DNA of 20,860 nt from Bigelowiella natans CCMP2755 (GCA_000320545.1 ADNK01000740.1:2501-23360), one strand, 5' to 3'; positions 1 to 11,863 are shown, counted from the first letter of the stretch. Translations and numbers: made by a program. Notes: generated by a model not told the origin, from the letters alone.

Positions 1-54
1 CCCTCCATAAACCAAGACTGAGGCAAACGCCCAAGCGCGCACAAACACACACAA

Positions 55-90
<36 letters not shown>

Positions 91-384
91 ATGATACCAA
101 GAAGAAGCTTGTAACGGTGTGATGACCGACTTGACTGACAAATTTCTCGCACTTAATCAGTATGGGGACGGAAGGGGCGGCTATACACACATACGTACAT
201 ACATACATACAACACACCTTGCAAGTTGGTGAAGGTGCCATACCACTTTTCCTTCAGTCAAAAAACACACCAAAAGCACATCATATCCAATCTTGGCTTC
301 GTACAAGACCTCAATTAACGGGTCTTCTTCATCTCCGAACGGAACTCAAATCCATGTCATAATAAGCAAATTACGTCATAGTTA
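1..384. other. 3' flank of gene A, no gene supported
   Basis: This stretch lies downstream of the stop codon of gene A. It holds the (AC)n run and a short (ATAC)n-like run near 190-210. On the minus strand an open frame from about 340 downwards reads acidic, with a DEEDPLIEVLYEAK-type segment. It could be reached from gene A only through a different splice choice, a donor at the AAG|GTACG site near 482, so I treat it as probable 3' UTR or chance. Confidence 0.4.
56..88. repeat. (AC)n microsatellite
   Basis: A perfect dinucleotide run lies in the 3' flank of minus-strand gene A. On the sense strand of that gene it reads (GT)n. Confidence 0.95.
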
Positions 385-1326
385 TTACCCTTCAGATATC
401 TTGAACTTTTTGATGTCGATGCACACTCTCTGTTCTAGGAGATCATTGCGTGTCGAGGAGGGCTCTTCATGCGATTTCGTACCTTGCCCTTCATAGATGC
501 CAAGGTAATATAAATCATGCGTGCTCATATTTTGACTTTAGCGTTAGCACATCGAGAAAAACAATCAGGATGTTGTTGCTACGGTTACTGTGAATGTTGC
601 TAGTGTTGGTGGTGTCTCAAATTTAAACTACAAACAAATAACCTTTAGTCAGCTCTGCTCCATCGTCCGTGGGAGAAGAGGAAGAGGAAGATGAGGATGA
701 GGATGCCAAATTTTCCTGCTGCTGCAGCAGTTGATTTATTAAAAGAAGAAGACAGAGGTGGTGTCAAAACTTGGCATTGTTATCAACATCATTTATTCAT
801 CCGACGGAGCAACTACCTTTGATGGGGCACCCTCCATCTCATATTTGATCCCAGCAGCTTCGAGAATAGCTTGCAGTCGTTCCTTCTCCTTGATCTCCTG
901 CTCTAGTGTTTCATGTAGCTGTGCTATCTCCTTTTCGAATTTAGTAGCAGACACACGTAACCCCTATCAGTTTGACGACTTCTGGTATATAACAACATCG
1001 AAAGTTGGCTGGCATGCAACCCAAGCACACCACACAATGTTTGGAATATAAATTTGGACTATTCGAACAACACAGTGACAAGTCGTAACCTTCTCAGCAA
1101 ACTCGTACGGGAAGCCACCCTCTGTGGATCCAGTTTGAGACACATTGTGATTGAGTTCATATACAGTTTTACCTAGTATCACCCAGAAGGGAATCGCCCA
1201 TACATAAGCTGTACATACGTTTGCGACAGGCATCTATTACTATTGACACATCCCACCTATCGTGAGCAGCGATAGGCCTGCTAACACAACCGTCAAAGCA
1301 ACGATCCACGGCCGCAAAGGACTCAT
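385..1326 (-). CDS. Small membrane-anchored coiled-coil protein, function unknown (six exons)
   Basis: Exons on the minus strand, in order: 1326-1257, 1208-1173, 1121-1090, 963-817, 721-643, 488-385. Together they make 468 nt, an exact 156 codons ending in TAA TAA. The protein has 155 residues. Residues 7-35 are a long hydrophobic stretch (WIVALTVVLAGL... to ...AIPFWVIL), probably one membrane helix with a very short N-terminus. Next comes a charged coiled-coil segment, about residues 50-80, with heptad-like KEIAQLHETLEQEIKEKERL. Then follow a run of ten serines and a polar tail. All five introns are GT-AG and 48-154 nt long. The acceptor at 722 is of the NAGNAG type, so one Gln may be optional. 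It starts head to head with gene B. I do not recognise a family. The exon 6 acceptor is the least certain junction. Confidence 0.55.
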
Positions 1327-2029
1327 GGAGCAGTCCCAGGCGAAGATCTTATCGATTGCCAACCGACGACTTCGGATTTCCTACGTCGCTGCCGTGAAAT
1401 GATGGGTTCACCTAAACGTCCGGAGGTGTGTCTCTCGAGGGTCTCCAGGTTTTGGCCGGGATAGTGGATCCCACCCGAGAACAAGCATCGGTTTGTCAGG
1501 AGAACTGCGGCTGAATCATCAGGTTCTACTTGTACTGTGGAAGAGCTTTGTCAGGAGGAGGAACATCAAGAAGCTTCTAGGGTTTTGTCAGGGGTTTGAA
1601 CGCCTGCTGGGCCGATTTTGGCCCTAAAGACAACTTTGTCAGGGGTTTGAACGCCCGCTGAGCCGATTTTGGCCCTAAAGACAACACGGACAAAGTAACA
1701 AATTCTAAAAATCTCATGCGTTTTCATGATTTCAGTAAATACCCATCTCTGCCGATTGGGGGAGCGAGCTTCTTCCTAAATTACTTTAACATCTTCCGAA
1801 ATTGCTACGATTGTTTGTCGCGAGCCTGCTTACGGGTGAAATCGCCTGCGTAGTGAACAAATCGACGGTAATATCAGGGACTTCCGAGCGAGGATACGAG
1901 TTGTGGCACTAGGGTTCCTGCATCAATTCTCAAAATGCCCGTCCACACGCAGCCCTCCTCTACGTTCACCGACGCTAAGGTCTAAAGTTACATTAATTAG
2001 TGTGCGAGGGATCAACTCATTGTTGAATC
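1327..2029. other. Divergent intergenic region between genes A and B
   Basis: About 700 bp separate the two start codons, so both promoters and 5' UTRs should lie here. I see no long open frame and no clear TATA or initiator element. The region looks richer in G+C than the introns and carries no long microsatellite. It holds the 51-bp tandem duplication described separately and four copies of TTTGTCAGG, at 1492, 1547, 1584 and 1635. Confidence 0.5.
1584..1685. repeat. 51-bp tandem duplication, two copies
   Basis: Copy 1 is 1584-1634 and copy 2 is 1635-1685. They differ at two positions (CCTGCTGGG versus CCCGCTGAG). Each copy starts TTTGTCAGGGG and ends CTAAAGACAAC. No reading frame stays open convincingly across both, so it looks non-coding. 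It sits in the shared upstream region of genes A and B. Confidence 0.9.
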
Positions 2030-3278
2030 ATGGCAATAAAGGCGCCTGGAGGAATTAAAGGTGGCATAGAACTCGAAGCGAAGAAGCCGCTTTTGAAGGA
2101 TGGTGGTGCTCGAGATATCGATGAACGTAAAGCAAAAGAGTTACATGCGTTGATTCTACCATTTGACAAACTATTCTTTGATAGTCCTCGAAGAGCAGCT
2201 TCCGGAGAAGCTGAAGCAATTTCTACAAAAGTAATACATATTTCGAATCTCAACAACTGCAAGCAGATCTTCTCTTGACATCATTCTCCCCGACCCTCTC
2301 ATTACACATGTGACTTGCTGCTAGGCCCATGAGTTCTCATAAAGATATCCCAGGGCTAATTCATCCCAAGAATAACAAATGCTTCATTGGATGCCTCTCA
2401 TGCTTGTTCCCTTGCGCTTACTGCTGCTGCCTGACGGAGCAAGTTGTCCAAGAAGGACAAATCGGATTTTCATGGAGACAGGAGGAACCTCATGTCAGAA
2501 CGTCTTCCTCATTTTTCATTTGTTCTCCATGCCTGAATTCTGGCCTAATATTTACTAGGTTCTTGATGCAGGTTGGCACTGGTAAAGATCAGTATTTTAA
2601 GCGCCAATATCCGTACCTGTGCTGATCCTGCAATTTGGTCCCCTCCCCCCCGCCATATATTAGCTGGCTGGACATATTTCATAAATTCGAGCGGACTGAG
2701 CAGCTCACAACGCAGCACATTCGCCATGGTCCTATTCATATCATTCGAGTGGAGAAGGGGAAACTAGGTCAATGACGCTTTCACAGGCCGAACTAACCAC
2801 CTTGCCGAACATTGCGTCAAAGCCTTTTAGGGAGGAGGGGGATTGAATGACGGTTGCTGACAATTTTCAGGATTCGCTATGGATACTTCGACTGGAAGTC
2901 CAATGCTTCTCACGGCTGGAACTCATTACATTCGAAAGGCAGAGTTTAAGTGGGGGTCGTTTCTTGACCTTAGCCAAGGAGTGAACAGCTTAGGCGCGCT
3001 TAAACTTATACGAGTTGACAGGGGGCAGGTGACAAAAGGCCCGTATACGACACATCTCCATAGCTATTCACGCGCACATGCACGCATATCCACCAACGAA
3101 GGTGTGCGATCTGCAGCACCGAGAACACTGTCTATGTGTCTATGCGCGAGGAGTGTGTGTCTGTGCGTTTTAGGTTGCTTACTACTACAAAGAAGGGGAG
3201 CTCGAGATCTTGAATCCGGGTACGACTAGTAGTCTCTAGATATCTTGCATCTACTACCATATATCATGTAACTCAATG

Positions 3279-3323
<45 letters not shown>

Positions 3324-3501
3324 CTTTAGGACTGCACGTTATCGCCCCTCCAGACCGATTTGGTGGGTTCTTGTCGACTCAGCTCCAGCTAATGGATTTA
3401 CCGAAGCAGGTTCATGAAAGTGCAGGTTGTACCACTTAGAAACACACTAGTAGTACATTCTTCTATTGCATCTTGAGATAGTAGGTTCTTGAATGAATTC
3501 T

Positions 3502-3541
<40 letters not shown>

Positions 3542-3821
3542 GAATTTCTGTTTGTCCCACCCCCCCCCTCTCCCCATTTTAATCCCTCGCAGACTATGTG
3601 CAGCTGTCAATCGATGCGGTAAAAATTGAATCTCGGTGATAATATTGAGTGAGGTGTGAGCAAATGCATTTGTTATTCACTAGGATGTGCTCTACTGCAT
3701 TCGTGACCCGAAAAGGGCTTTGCTACGAGTAGATAACATGGAAAAGCTGATCCGCAAAACAGCTCTTTCCACTCTTGCAGGCATCATCCGGTCTTCTCAT
3801 CTTTCTGAGGTAAGCATTCGA

Positions 3822-3859
<38 letters not shown>

Positions 3860-4046
3860 ATGTATTATGTTTCACCTGATGCCTCAACAAGCACTCTCTT
3901 ATTGTAAAGGTTGCAGGAAGTCGTAAGGCGACTTTCTCGGAGTCGAAAGATTCCAAAGGTGATGACGATTACGTCTGCTGTGTTTTGCTGCTGTGTAGTA
4001 TAATAACTTGAGACCTTTTTCGAAGCGATGTTCTCCGTGGGGGAGT

Positions 4047-4090
<44 letters not shown>

Positions 4091-5488
4091 TGTGTGTTTG
4101 GTTAAGATGATGACGGAGCTTTCTATTGTACGAAAGGAGCTGTTAGCGAAAAGGAAGATTTCACGCCATCCGCGCCCTCCTTCCAACAGAAAGTCCACGA
4201 CGAATTTCTCAAAGAGCTACACGATTATATGATAAAAGACTTGGGTGTGGAGGTGTCCAACATTCGCATCAATGACTTAAGGTTTCATCAATTCCAAGCA
4301 CGTAGTAGTAGCCTGACGGTCACAACAGCTCAGAACGAACGTGTGCGTTTGTTGTGTTTGTTGTGTCTACCGCAATGTTAGGATCGCGGATCATACACTT
4401 GCCACTAAAATATCGAAGGAGTCGATCAAGATAGCGGAGCAAGAGGCAGAATATCGTACTGACTTCTTCTTGAGCCAATCTATGAATTGCGTGAAGATGC
4501 AATAATAATAAAACCCCATCCAAGCGAATTCCGTCTCAGATGCGAAACTGCACTCAATTGCCTCACAACAGTGAATCGTTTAGTAAACGCCGCTTACTTG
4601 AATTTGGTCTTATATCATTACTAAGGTATGCTGCAAAAGGAGGCTGATATTCGCACGGTGCGGGCGAACAACCTCGCCCTCGAAGTAAGGATAAAGGTGC
4701 TCATCATCGCAAGAACGTTAAAACTATACAATGATCTGAAGTGCATTTGAAGGAGTCGACAACTACTTTGAAACAAAAAACAAAAAAACCTATTCTACAT
4801 CCACTGCTGTGATTGCGGCCCTTTCTCTTCTTCTTATTGGCTTTGGCACTTACTGGCTGGCTTTTAGGCACAAGCTAGTGCTGACGAGAAAAAGATACTG
4901 GTCCAGGCTGAAAACGACACCAGAATCGCGAGAGCAAAAGCAAGCGCGAAATCAGTCGAAATCGAGGTGGCGCAGTTGTTTGTTCACCCTAGCGTAATAA
5001 GAGGGGGGAAAACCCATCTATTCCCATGGTTGGTTGACTACCACAATATTTCCAAAGGCCAAAGCAAAAGCTGATGCGCTTGAAGTGATGGCGAAATCAC
5101 GAAAGGTATATCAGCAGCCTTCCTTTTGACACAAAACAGTAAGGATAGCAAGGAACATGCTAAATAAGGTACTTCGCAGGTTGAGAGTGTGTTGATGGCC
5201 GAGGGCAAGCAAAGCACAATCCTTCTCGAGGCAGAGGCCAAACGAAAAGCTCGAGTGATGATGGGAGAGGCAGATGAAAAATATGCTAAAATGGTGCGTT
5301 GTCACCATTCTCATCATCATCATCTCACTTATCAGATTCTGCAAATAAATTATATTATATTATATATATATTCGACAAAGAGTGTACTGAATGCTCTTTA
5401 CTTCCTACTCCTTCGTGAATAAGGTCGGCTCGACCCAGGCCGGATTAAGTTTAGCTCAAATGGAAATTCAGAAGGATTCTCTCAAGGG

Positions 5489-5524
<36 letters not shown>

Positions 5525-5692
5525 ACACCATCATCATCAGACTACCATGTTGCTCCTTGCCGTGTCTAAATCTAGCTTTTGTCCTTAAATAATCGCAAAG
5601 GTTTGGGTAAGGTTGCGTACGTGCCCCATCTTCCAAAGCTACTTGACGACATGGCTCTGCAGGTGTCCAACCCTGCTCACTATTTGCTATAG
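2030..5692 (+). CDS. SPFH/Band 7-domain protein, vacuolin/flotillin-like (about 16 exons)
   Basis: Exons: 2030-2230, 2371-2464, 2871-3028, 3174-3219, 3330-3419, 3593-3618, 3684-3809, 3917-3958, 4190-4281, 4382-4455, 4626-4684, 4868-4966, 5058-5105, 5180-5293, 5424-5487, 5601-5692. Phases close to 474 residues and a TAG. Residues 71-87 hold seven cysteines, a likely palmitoylation cluster. The SPFH fold spans about 90-290 (EGQIGF, LLTAGTHYIRKAEFKW, GELEILNPGLHVIAPP, CIRDPKRALLRVD). It is followed by an Ala/Glu/Lys-rich coiled coil, about 300-430, as in flotillins, stomatins and vacuolins. Members form cytosolic-face oligomeric scaffolds on endosomal or plasma membranes. The second junction is uncertain: the best-fitting join is not GT-AG (see findings). 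The start at 2030 is preferred because the frame reaches a good donor in phase; a later ATG at 2329 is the alternative. Confidence 0.88.
3281..3321. repeat. (AT)n microsatellite in gene B intron 4
   Basis: An uninterrupted TA/AT run ends just upstream of the TTGCTTTAG acceptor of exon 5 (3330). Confidence 0.95.
3502..3539. repeat. (GT)n microsatellite in gene B intron 5
   Basis: A perfect GT run. It is followed by a C-rich tract near 3559-3575 that serves as the pyrimidine tract before the exon 6 acceptor. Confidence 0.95.
3828..3857. repeat. (AT)n microsatellite in gene B intron 7
   Basis: A TA run begins 18 nt after the GTAAGC donor of exon 7. Confidence 0.95.
4045..4090. repeat. (GTT)n microsatellite in gene B intron 8
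   Basis: A trinucleotide run with one GTC interruption. It produces Cys-rich and Gln-rich shadow frames that are not genes. Confidence 0.95.
5489..5539. repeat. (CAT)n microsatellite in gene B intron 15
   Basis: The run starts immediately after the exon 15 donor (G|GTCATC at 5488), so the donor flank itself belongs to the repeat. It creates His-rich and Met-rich shadow frames. Confidence 0.95.
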
Positions 5693-7101
5693 AGAGCAAA
5701 GACGACGATGTGTAAATCTGTATAGAACATGGCATAATTTACTGTGCCTATTGCGTATCGATCCAGTAAGTTTGATAGCTCAGCTTATTTTGTTTCCTCC
5801 CTTTTTCCGTCGCAGTTCATTTTGTGTGTACCTTTCATACATAATTGCTTGCAATTATAATAGACGCAGCTGGACAGTAATATTATATATGTGTATATTA
5901 GTCTACACTAATTACTTTGGTTTGTGCCATTTTTCGCTCGCGATCGTTTAATAGGTTAATGTAAACTCAACTGACCTTATGTCGAAGTAGAGTACTACTT
6001 GTAAGATGAGCAAGGTCTGCGGATGGCTAGATAGTAATCCCTCGCACATGTGACAGTCTAGCAGTATCAACCAGCATTTCATGGAGGCACAATGCTCATA
6101 TAGTCAGCAAACATCTCGTCTTGATGCTGGCGCCTAGATTACTACTATTGTCACATTGATCATCGGCGTTTATTCATTCACCATTGCATGCAGCATGTAA
6201 TAGCTCTAAATATCATTTAAGCGCGATGAAATACATGTCAACCAAGCTTCGAGGTGCCACCTATCTAGATATCGATGCGATGTGCTAATAAGCATCTTTC
6301 ATGATATGCGCATTCATTCAGACGGCCTAGGGGTAAATGCGGGTCATGACAAACGGCATTGTTTTCAGCAAGCTGGAATGATAAAGGAAAATAACATTTT
6401 ATTTGAAGCATGAGACAACTGTTACTTTTCCAGTCGCCACATTCGCTCTAGCTACTCCTGGCATGATTCTCCAATTGCGTAATTAATCTCGGAAAGTGTA
6501 CATCTATCTCTTCGAACATCTACCGATGAATTTAATCATGCATTTATTTACACAGAAGGTACATGCCAATTGTTAAATTCTAAATGCAAATACTTCAGGT
6601 TGTATGTGCATCTCCTACATGTTTGGAAGCATCACTATGTTAATGAATACAACAAAAAATCAAGTAATTTTTGGCTAGTGTAGATGGATGTGTGCATTCT
6701 TTGATTTCTCCTCACTTTTTCCTACTCTCTCTTTACATACTAGGTGAAACAACATGTTCTATACATGGCCACATGAGGATAATGTAATTCTTACAAATGT
6801 CTAGCTTCTTATGCAAACATTAAAAAACTACTCCGTCAGCTGGGAAGTTGGTAACTATGTTGGACAATTCTACTACTAAAATCTTTCACGCATATGATTG
6901 TGTGCCTGCTAAATAGATTAAAATGAGAAGTAACACGCCCCCTTGGACGATCTTGGCGTGATCGATGATTTTGTTCGAATGCAGACGGAATACATAGCAA
7001 ACATTGCCGCATAGCAGCAAAGAATTGGAGTCTCAAGAAGGCGCAACCGAGCAGCATACATAGCTTCTGTTTCTGGTATAAACTCATTATATTTCGATGT
7101 T
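5693..7101. other. Convergent intergenic region between genes B and C
   Basis: About 1.4 kb between the stop codons of two tail-to-tail genes. It is A+T-rich, unusually free of long microsatellites, and full of stops in every frame. I find no exon pair with consistent splice phases, no tRNA-like pattern and no mobile-element protein. It probably holds the two 3' UTRs and terminators. Confidence 0.5.
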
Positions 7102-7228
7102 CTATTCGCCTCCAATTGCGGTGGCTGCTTTCTCCATTGCGCGCATGCGTTCCTGCGTAGCAGCAGCAAACACGATGAATGATTCACGCCAATCCCCTTG
7201 AAAAGTACTACATGGAAAATAACACACA

Positions 7229-7260
<32 letters not shown>

Positions 7261-8368
7261 CACACTGCTTCTTCTTCTTCTCCTTCTTCTTCTTCTTCTT
7301 CTTCTTCTCCAACTACCACTACTAATATACTTATCATTTATTGCAATCATGTGGATGAAACAACCCATCTCTACGTGACGCTGTTGAAGGATGACTCCGC
7401 ACAATACAATACCTACCTCTTCTGTGAGCTCTTCCTCATCATCGTCGTCCTCTTCCATATCTTCATCATCACCATCCTTCTTCTTCTTCTTCTTCTTCTT
7501 CTGAGCATCGTCCACTTCGTCAGCTGAAGATGGCTCGGTGGCGCTAGTCGGTCCAGCTGCGTCCTCCTGACAAATAGACTTCAGTGAGGGGCTGCGCTTA
7601 ACAAAAAGCTGCGTATGATTATGTGCGGGTGGTGGCGTGCGTTTGTTTTCGAATCCCTCCTCTTTGCTCTAAAGCTGCTGTGTCAAAACCACGACGACCG
7701 TGTTCTCAGGGCTGTCAAGAAGCTCGAGCAGCTGTTCTTCTCGTTCCTGATATAGTCATGTGTCATCAGCAACCACCGCGGCGAAGAGTATGGGCGTTTA
7801 ATCGTGCTGTTCCGAAGTAAGTACTACTACTACTGCTGCTATTTGATGCATGCATTTCGATTTGGTTGGGGAATTCAAAGACAGGGATAACGAAGCTGAA
7901 GGAGGGGTAGTAGTAGAATAGTAGCAGCAGTAGCAGCAGCAATAGTAGTGGTAGCATACCTGCATCAGTTGCTCTCCTCGTGTGTCAAGGACGGTCTTCA
8001 TGGTTTCCATAGCCTGCTCCGTCTTACTTAGCGACGCCTCTTTTGCCTGACATTTGTCCAATAGTTGGAGATCGATCATCGATTTCATGTTTCCGGCAGC
8101 AGCAGCAGCAGCAGCAGGTTAAGATACAACTGTTTTCGAGCAGCACCGATGTAAAAGGTGGATGCTCGTATATCGTATGCGTGCTCTAGGTTTGCCCTCG
8201 TTCCACACCCCCACCCCGCCCTCCATTTCTCTCATCGAGGTTGATGTTTTCCATCTCATCATCATCACCATCATCATCGTCATCATCGTCATCATCGTAT
8301 ACACTTGTTGTCGCCCTTTACTTCATCCTTCTTCTTCTTCTTCTTCTTCTTCTTCTTCTTCATCTTCT

Positions 8369-8425
<57 letters not shown>

Positions 8426-8759
8426 GTTTTCTCACTTTCAAAGCCTGTTTCTCCAACTCGATCGCCTTGAACGGATGAATTAACGAACGACAAGAGAAGG
8501 GGAAGAAATGGAGGAGGGCGGATCAGAGCATATCGTGCGACTTAAAACGTTTGGAATGGCGGCAAGAACAACACGACCGACTGTACTATGGGTTCGCAAA
8601 ATAAGAATTACTTCAAATGCTGCAATGTGGAGTTTCTAGCACCGTTTCATCATCATCATCATCACTAATCCATAAATTATCACACAATTCGTACTCTACA
8701 GGACTACAGCTAAGAGGTACCGCAGCGGCTGCTTGTGGGGCGAAGAAGCTGTCTAAAGA

Positions 8760-8806
<47 letters not shown>

Positions 8807-9585
8807 TCAAATAGGATCATCATCATCATCATTAACACATCGTCTTAATCTCCATCATCATCACCATCATAATGGTCTGTTTGCGATAACCACCGATTTC
8901 GAATTAAGGTGACAAAAGAATACGTATCATATGCTTGAAACAAAAAGCTTTGGGTGAATAAACCCTTCCTGATATCACATAAATTAGGAATACTACTGCC
9001 AGTAGAAGTACTCTGATCACTGTTAGATGCCCTGGCTTTAACTGCGAGCTTCTCTTTTTCCAACGCCGACTGTAACAATGGTACAGAAACACCACAAGCA
9101 GCAAAACCCCGAGCAGAGAGAAGAACCACGATGGCGAATGTGAAAAGATTGTGCGACGAAGAACAAAACAACCATACTCCCCCCCCCCCTCCCCCCCTCT
9201 CTCTTTCACGAGAAAGTGAGGTGCGTGGAGTACGATTCGAGGGTTTGCATCCCTATTTCCGCTATTTTTCTAGGTAGTAAGACCCATGCCTCAGGGATTG
9301 TAATGCCCTTCATTTTCTTCTAAAATGGCCGCCACTAACTACTACTACTACTACTACTACTACTACTGCAACTAAATAATGTATATGGTGATGTTCCTGG
9401 CCTCACCTCCCGTGAATCTAAAGCCTCCGCTCGAAGAGTCAGTGATTGCTCGAGCTGTGTTAATTGGGGCACACGCACGCACACACACGCATGTTGGAGA
9501 GGTGTTGTAAGAGAGAGGAAGATACAATCGCCTATTCACTGCCTCACGCCTCCATGCCGTTCTCCAGAAAACGACCGAAGACCGT

Positions 9586-9617
<32 letters not shown>

Positions 9618-9687
9618 GATGACTGCTGCTGCGAATGTGCAACATCTCATTGTGTCCCTGCTACGGCTACACTTACTACCGACTGAC

Positions 9688-9730
<43 letters not shown>

Positions 9731-10182
9731 ATCGATCCATCACCTGGGAAAGCATTTTCTCCATATCTTCAAGCCCCTTTTGCTTTTTCTCTGTCAAGTC
9801 CTTCCGTGCTTCGATGTCCGTCTGAAGAGTCTGAAGCTCCTCCTCCCAATCCTATCATAATAATTAATAATAGAGGTGATAATAACAATAATCATAATAA
9901 TGATAATAATAAGAATATGCTATTGCACCTCGATCATGCTCTCGCTTTTCTCCGCTAATTATCGATTATTCGCGTTAAGACTACGACCTTCAGTGCCGTG
10001 CGATTTTGGTTCAAATACAAGATTTCTTTCTCCATGAAAGAGGACTTGTTCTTGAGCTCCTTTCGCGTCTCGATTATGGTCTTTCGCACAGGATCCACAA
10101 TCTACGATGAACGAAGCACAGTAAGCACCCACGGAATAATAACAGATGACTTAAACGTCTCGCTGATAAGAAGAAAAGAGAA

Positions 10183-10223
<41 letters not shown>

Positions 10224-11363
10224 TCTGTCGTTACTCGTGTGTTGTTGTTTTGAGCGCCTTCCACTTTCCCCCCCTCCCCTCTTTTGGCGGGCGCATCGTG
10301 GTTTTATGAATACAGGCATGGTTTGATGACGAGCAATCCGCAACCACCTGAATACGCTCAATGTCCGAGGCGAAAGAGGTCTGATGTGACTTGAGGATCT
10401 CATGAATGCCCAGAATCAACTTCTCGCGCACCTGGGGAGGAGGATGACGGAAACAACGACGACGACGACGATGATGATGATACATCAGAAAAATAGCGAG
10501 AAGAATGGTAACATAAGACTCCAAGATCTCCCCCTCATCACCTCGGTGTAGTCCGCTAGCAAGATGCTTTTCGTGTAGCACGACAACCAGATGTTTGCAC
10601 TATCACCAATATCGAAGATCGTCCAACGTTCAGATCATAATAAATGTATTAACAAAACGATGAACATGATGATAATAACAATGGTGCTCATAGCAAGCAA
10701 TACTGACCGGAGAGCAGCAGCAAGTGTTGCAATATCATCATGTGGATAAATGGTAGTAATGGATAGTGATATACCTATATGGTGTAATGTCCCTCAGCCT
10801 CGCCAATCTGTGCATTCGTGGATCGATGTCCTGTTCGTTCATAAACAACATACCACCCGCTTACATCTCCTTTCCCTCGAAACAACGCGCTGCGACAAGC
10901 GTATGAAGGAACGAGAGCACCCACCCACATACACACACAGAGAGAGAGAGAGAGATCGTATAAAACAACACATACAGCATCAAGATCACTGCACCACATG
11001 AAGTGCGGACACCACCTCATCGTTCTGTATCAACTCCCGAATTTCATCTAAAATGAACGGGTATTTGTCGGAGTCTCGAATCTGGAGAGAGGGGGAGAGA
11101 GAGAGAGAGAGAGAAGAGAGAGAAGAGAGAGGTGAGTTGAAATATTAGCTGCGAATGTAATGCGGAGGCCCACTGCAACATGTGCTGTATTATCTGTATG
11201 GACCGCCGCCAAAAAAACGCAAAGAGTTTCGGAACAGCAAAGGTAAGATCATCATTGACTAGTAGTGGTGGTGGTGTATTGGTTTGCTCTCACCTTCAGT
11301 GGGATATCAAGTAGAATCCGCCGATTTGTCATCCGAGACGCGTTAATGATTTCTGTGCATTGC

Positions 11364-11396
<33 letters not shown>

Positions 11397-11828
11397 AATC
11401 ACCATTGTCATCACAACAATAATCTTGATGTACAAGAAGAACAAGAAGGAAGGACGATGGACTCCTGGTGTGCTGCCATTCGCCCACCACCATCTCCTCC
11501 TCCTCCTCCTCCCCGTATTATTATTCCCTCATGTCTTCTTCTGCCATCATATTATTTATTCTTGCGCTCTCTATTATTTTCCTCCTTATCGATCTCCTAC
11601 CAAGCGTTGATAGCTTTGCGTTCGGTATGTAGAGAGGCTGATTCAGAAACCCAGAGGAGGAGGAGGAGGAGGATTAGAAGAGGAAGAAGAAGAAGAAGAA
11701 AAAGAAGAAGAAGAATATGAGGAAGTGAAAAGAAAGGAAGCTAGTGAGGACATTATATGAACAATATGCATGGTACACATCTACTTCCCTTCAGCTGCCA
11801 AAGACGTACAAAGCGCAACAAAATAAAA

Positions 11829-11863
<35 letters not shown>

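Noticed and set aside
1584-1685. 51-bp repeat as a CRISPR or mobile-element signal
   Set aside because: There are only two directly adjacent copies without spacers, inverted ends or any transposase frame, in a eukaryotic gene context.
5663-5692. A possible 30-nt terminal intron in gene B (CAG|GTGTCC to TATAG|AGAG)
   Set aside because: It is far shorter than the other introns of the gene, and the unspliced frame ends cleanly at TAG.
5391-5735. His-rich and Met-rich open frames on both strands
   Set aside because: They are translations of a (CAT)n microsatellite inside intron 15 of gene B.
7198-7527. Ser-rich and Arg/Glu-rich frames around 7200-7500
   Set aside because: They are shadows of the ACGC and CTT repeats and of the Lys/Asp/Glu exon of gene C.
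8642-8760. An extra gene C exon near 8725-8760 (acceptor TCTTTAG, donor GCG|GTACC)
   Set aside because: Its phase does not fit the neighbouring exons ending at 9043 and starting at 8465, which join directly in phase.
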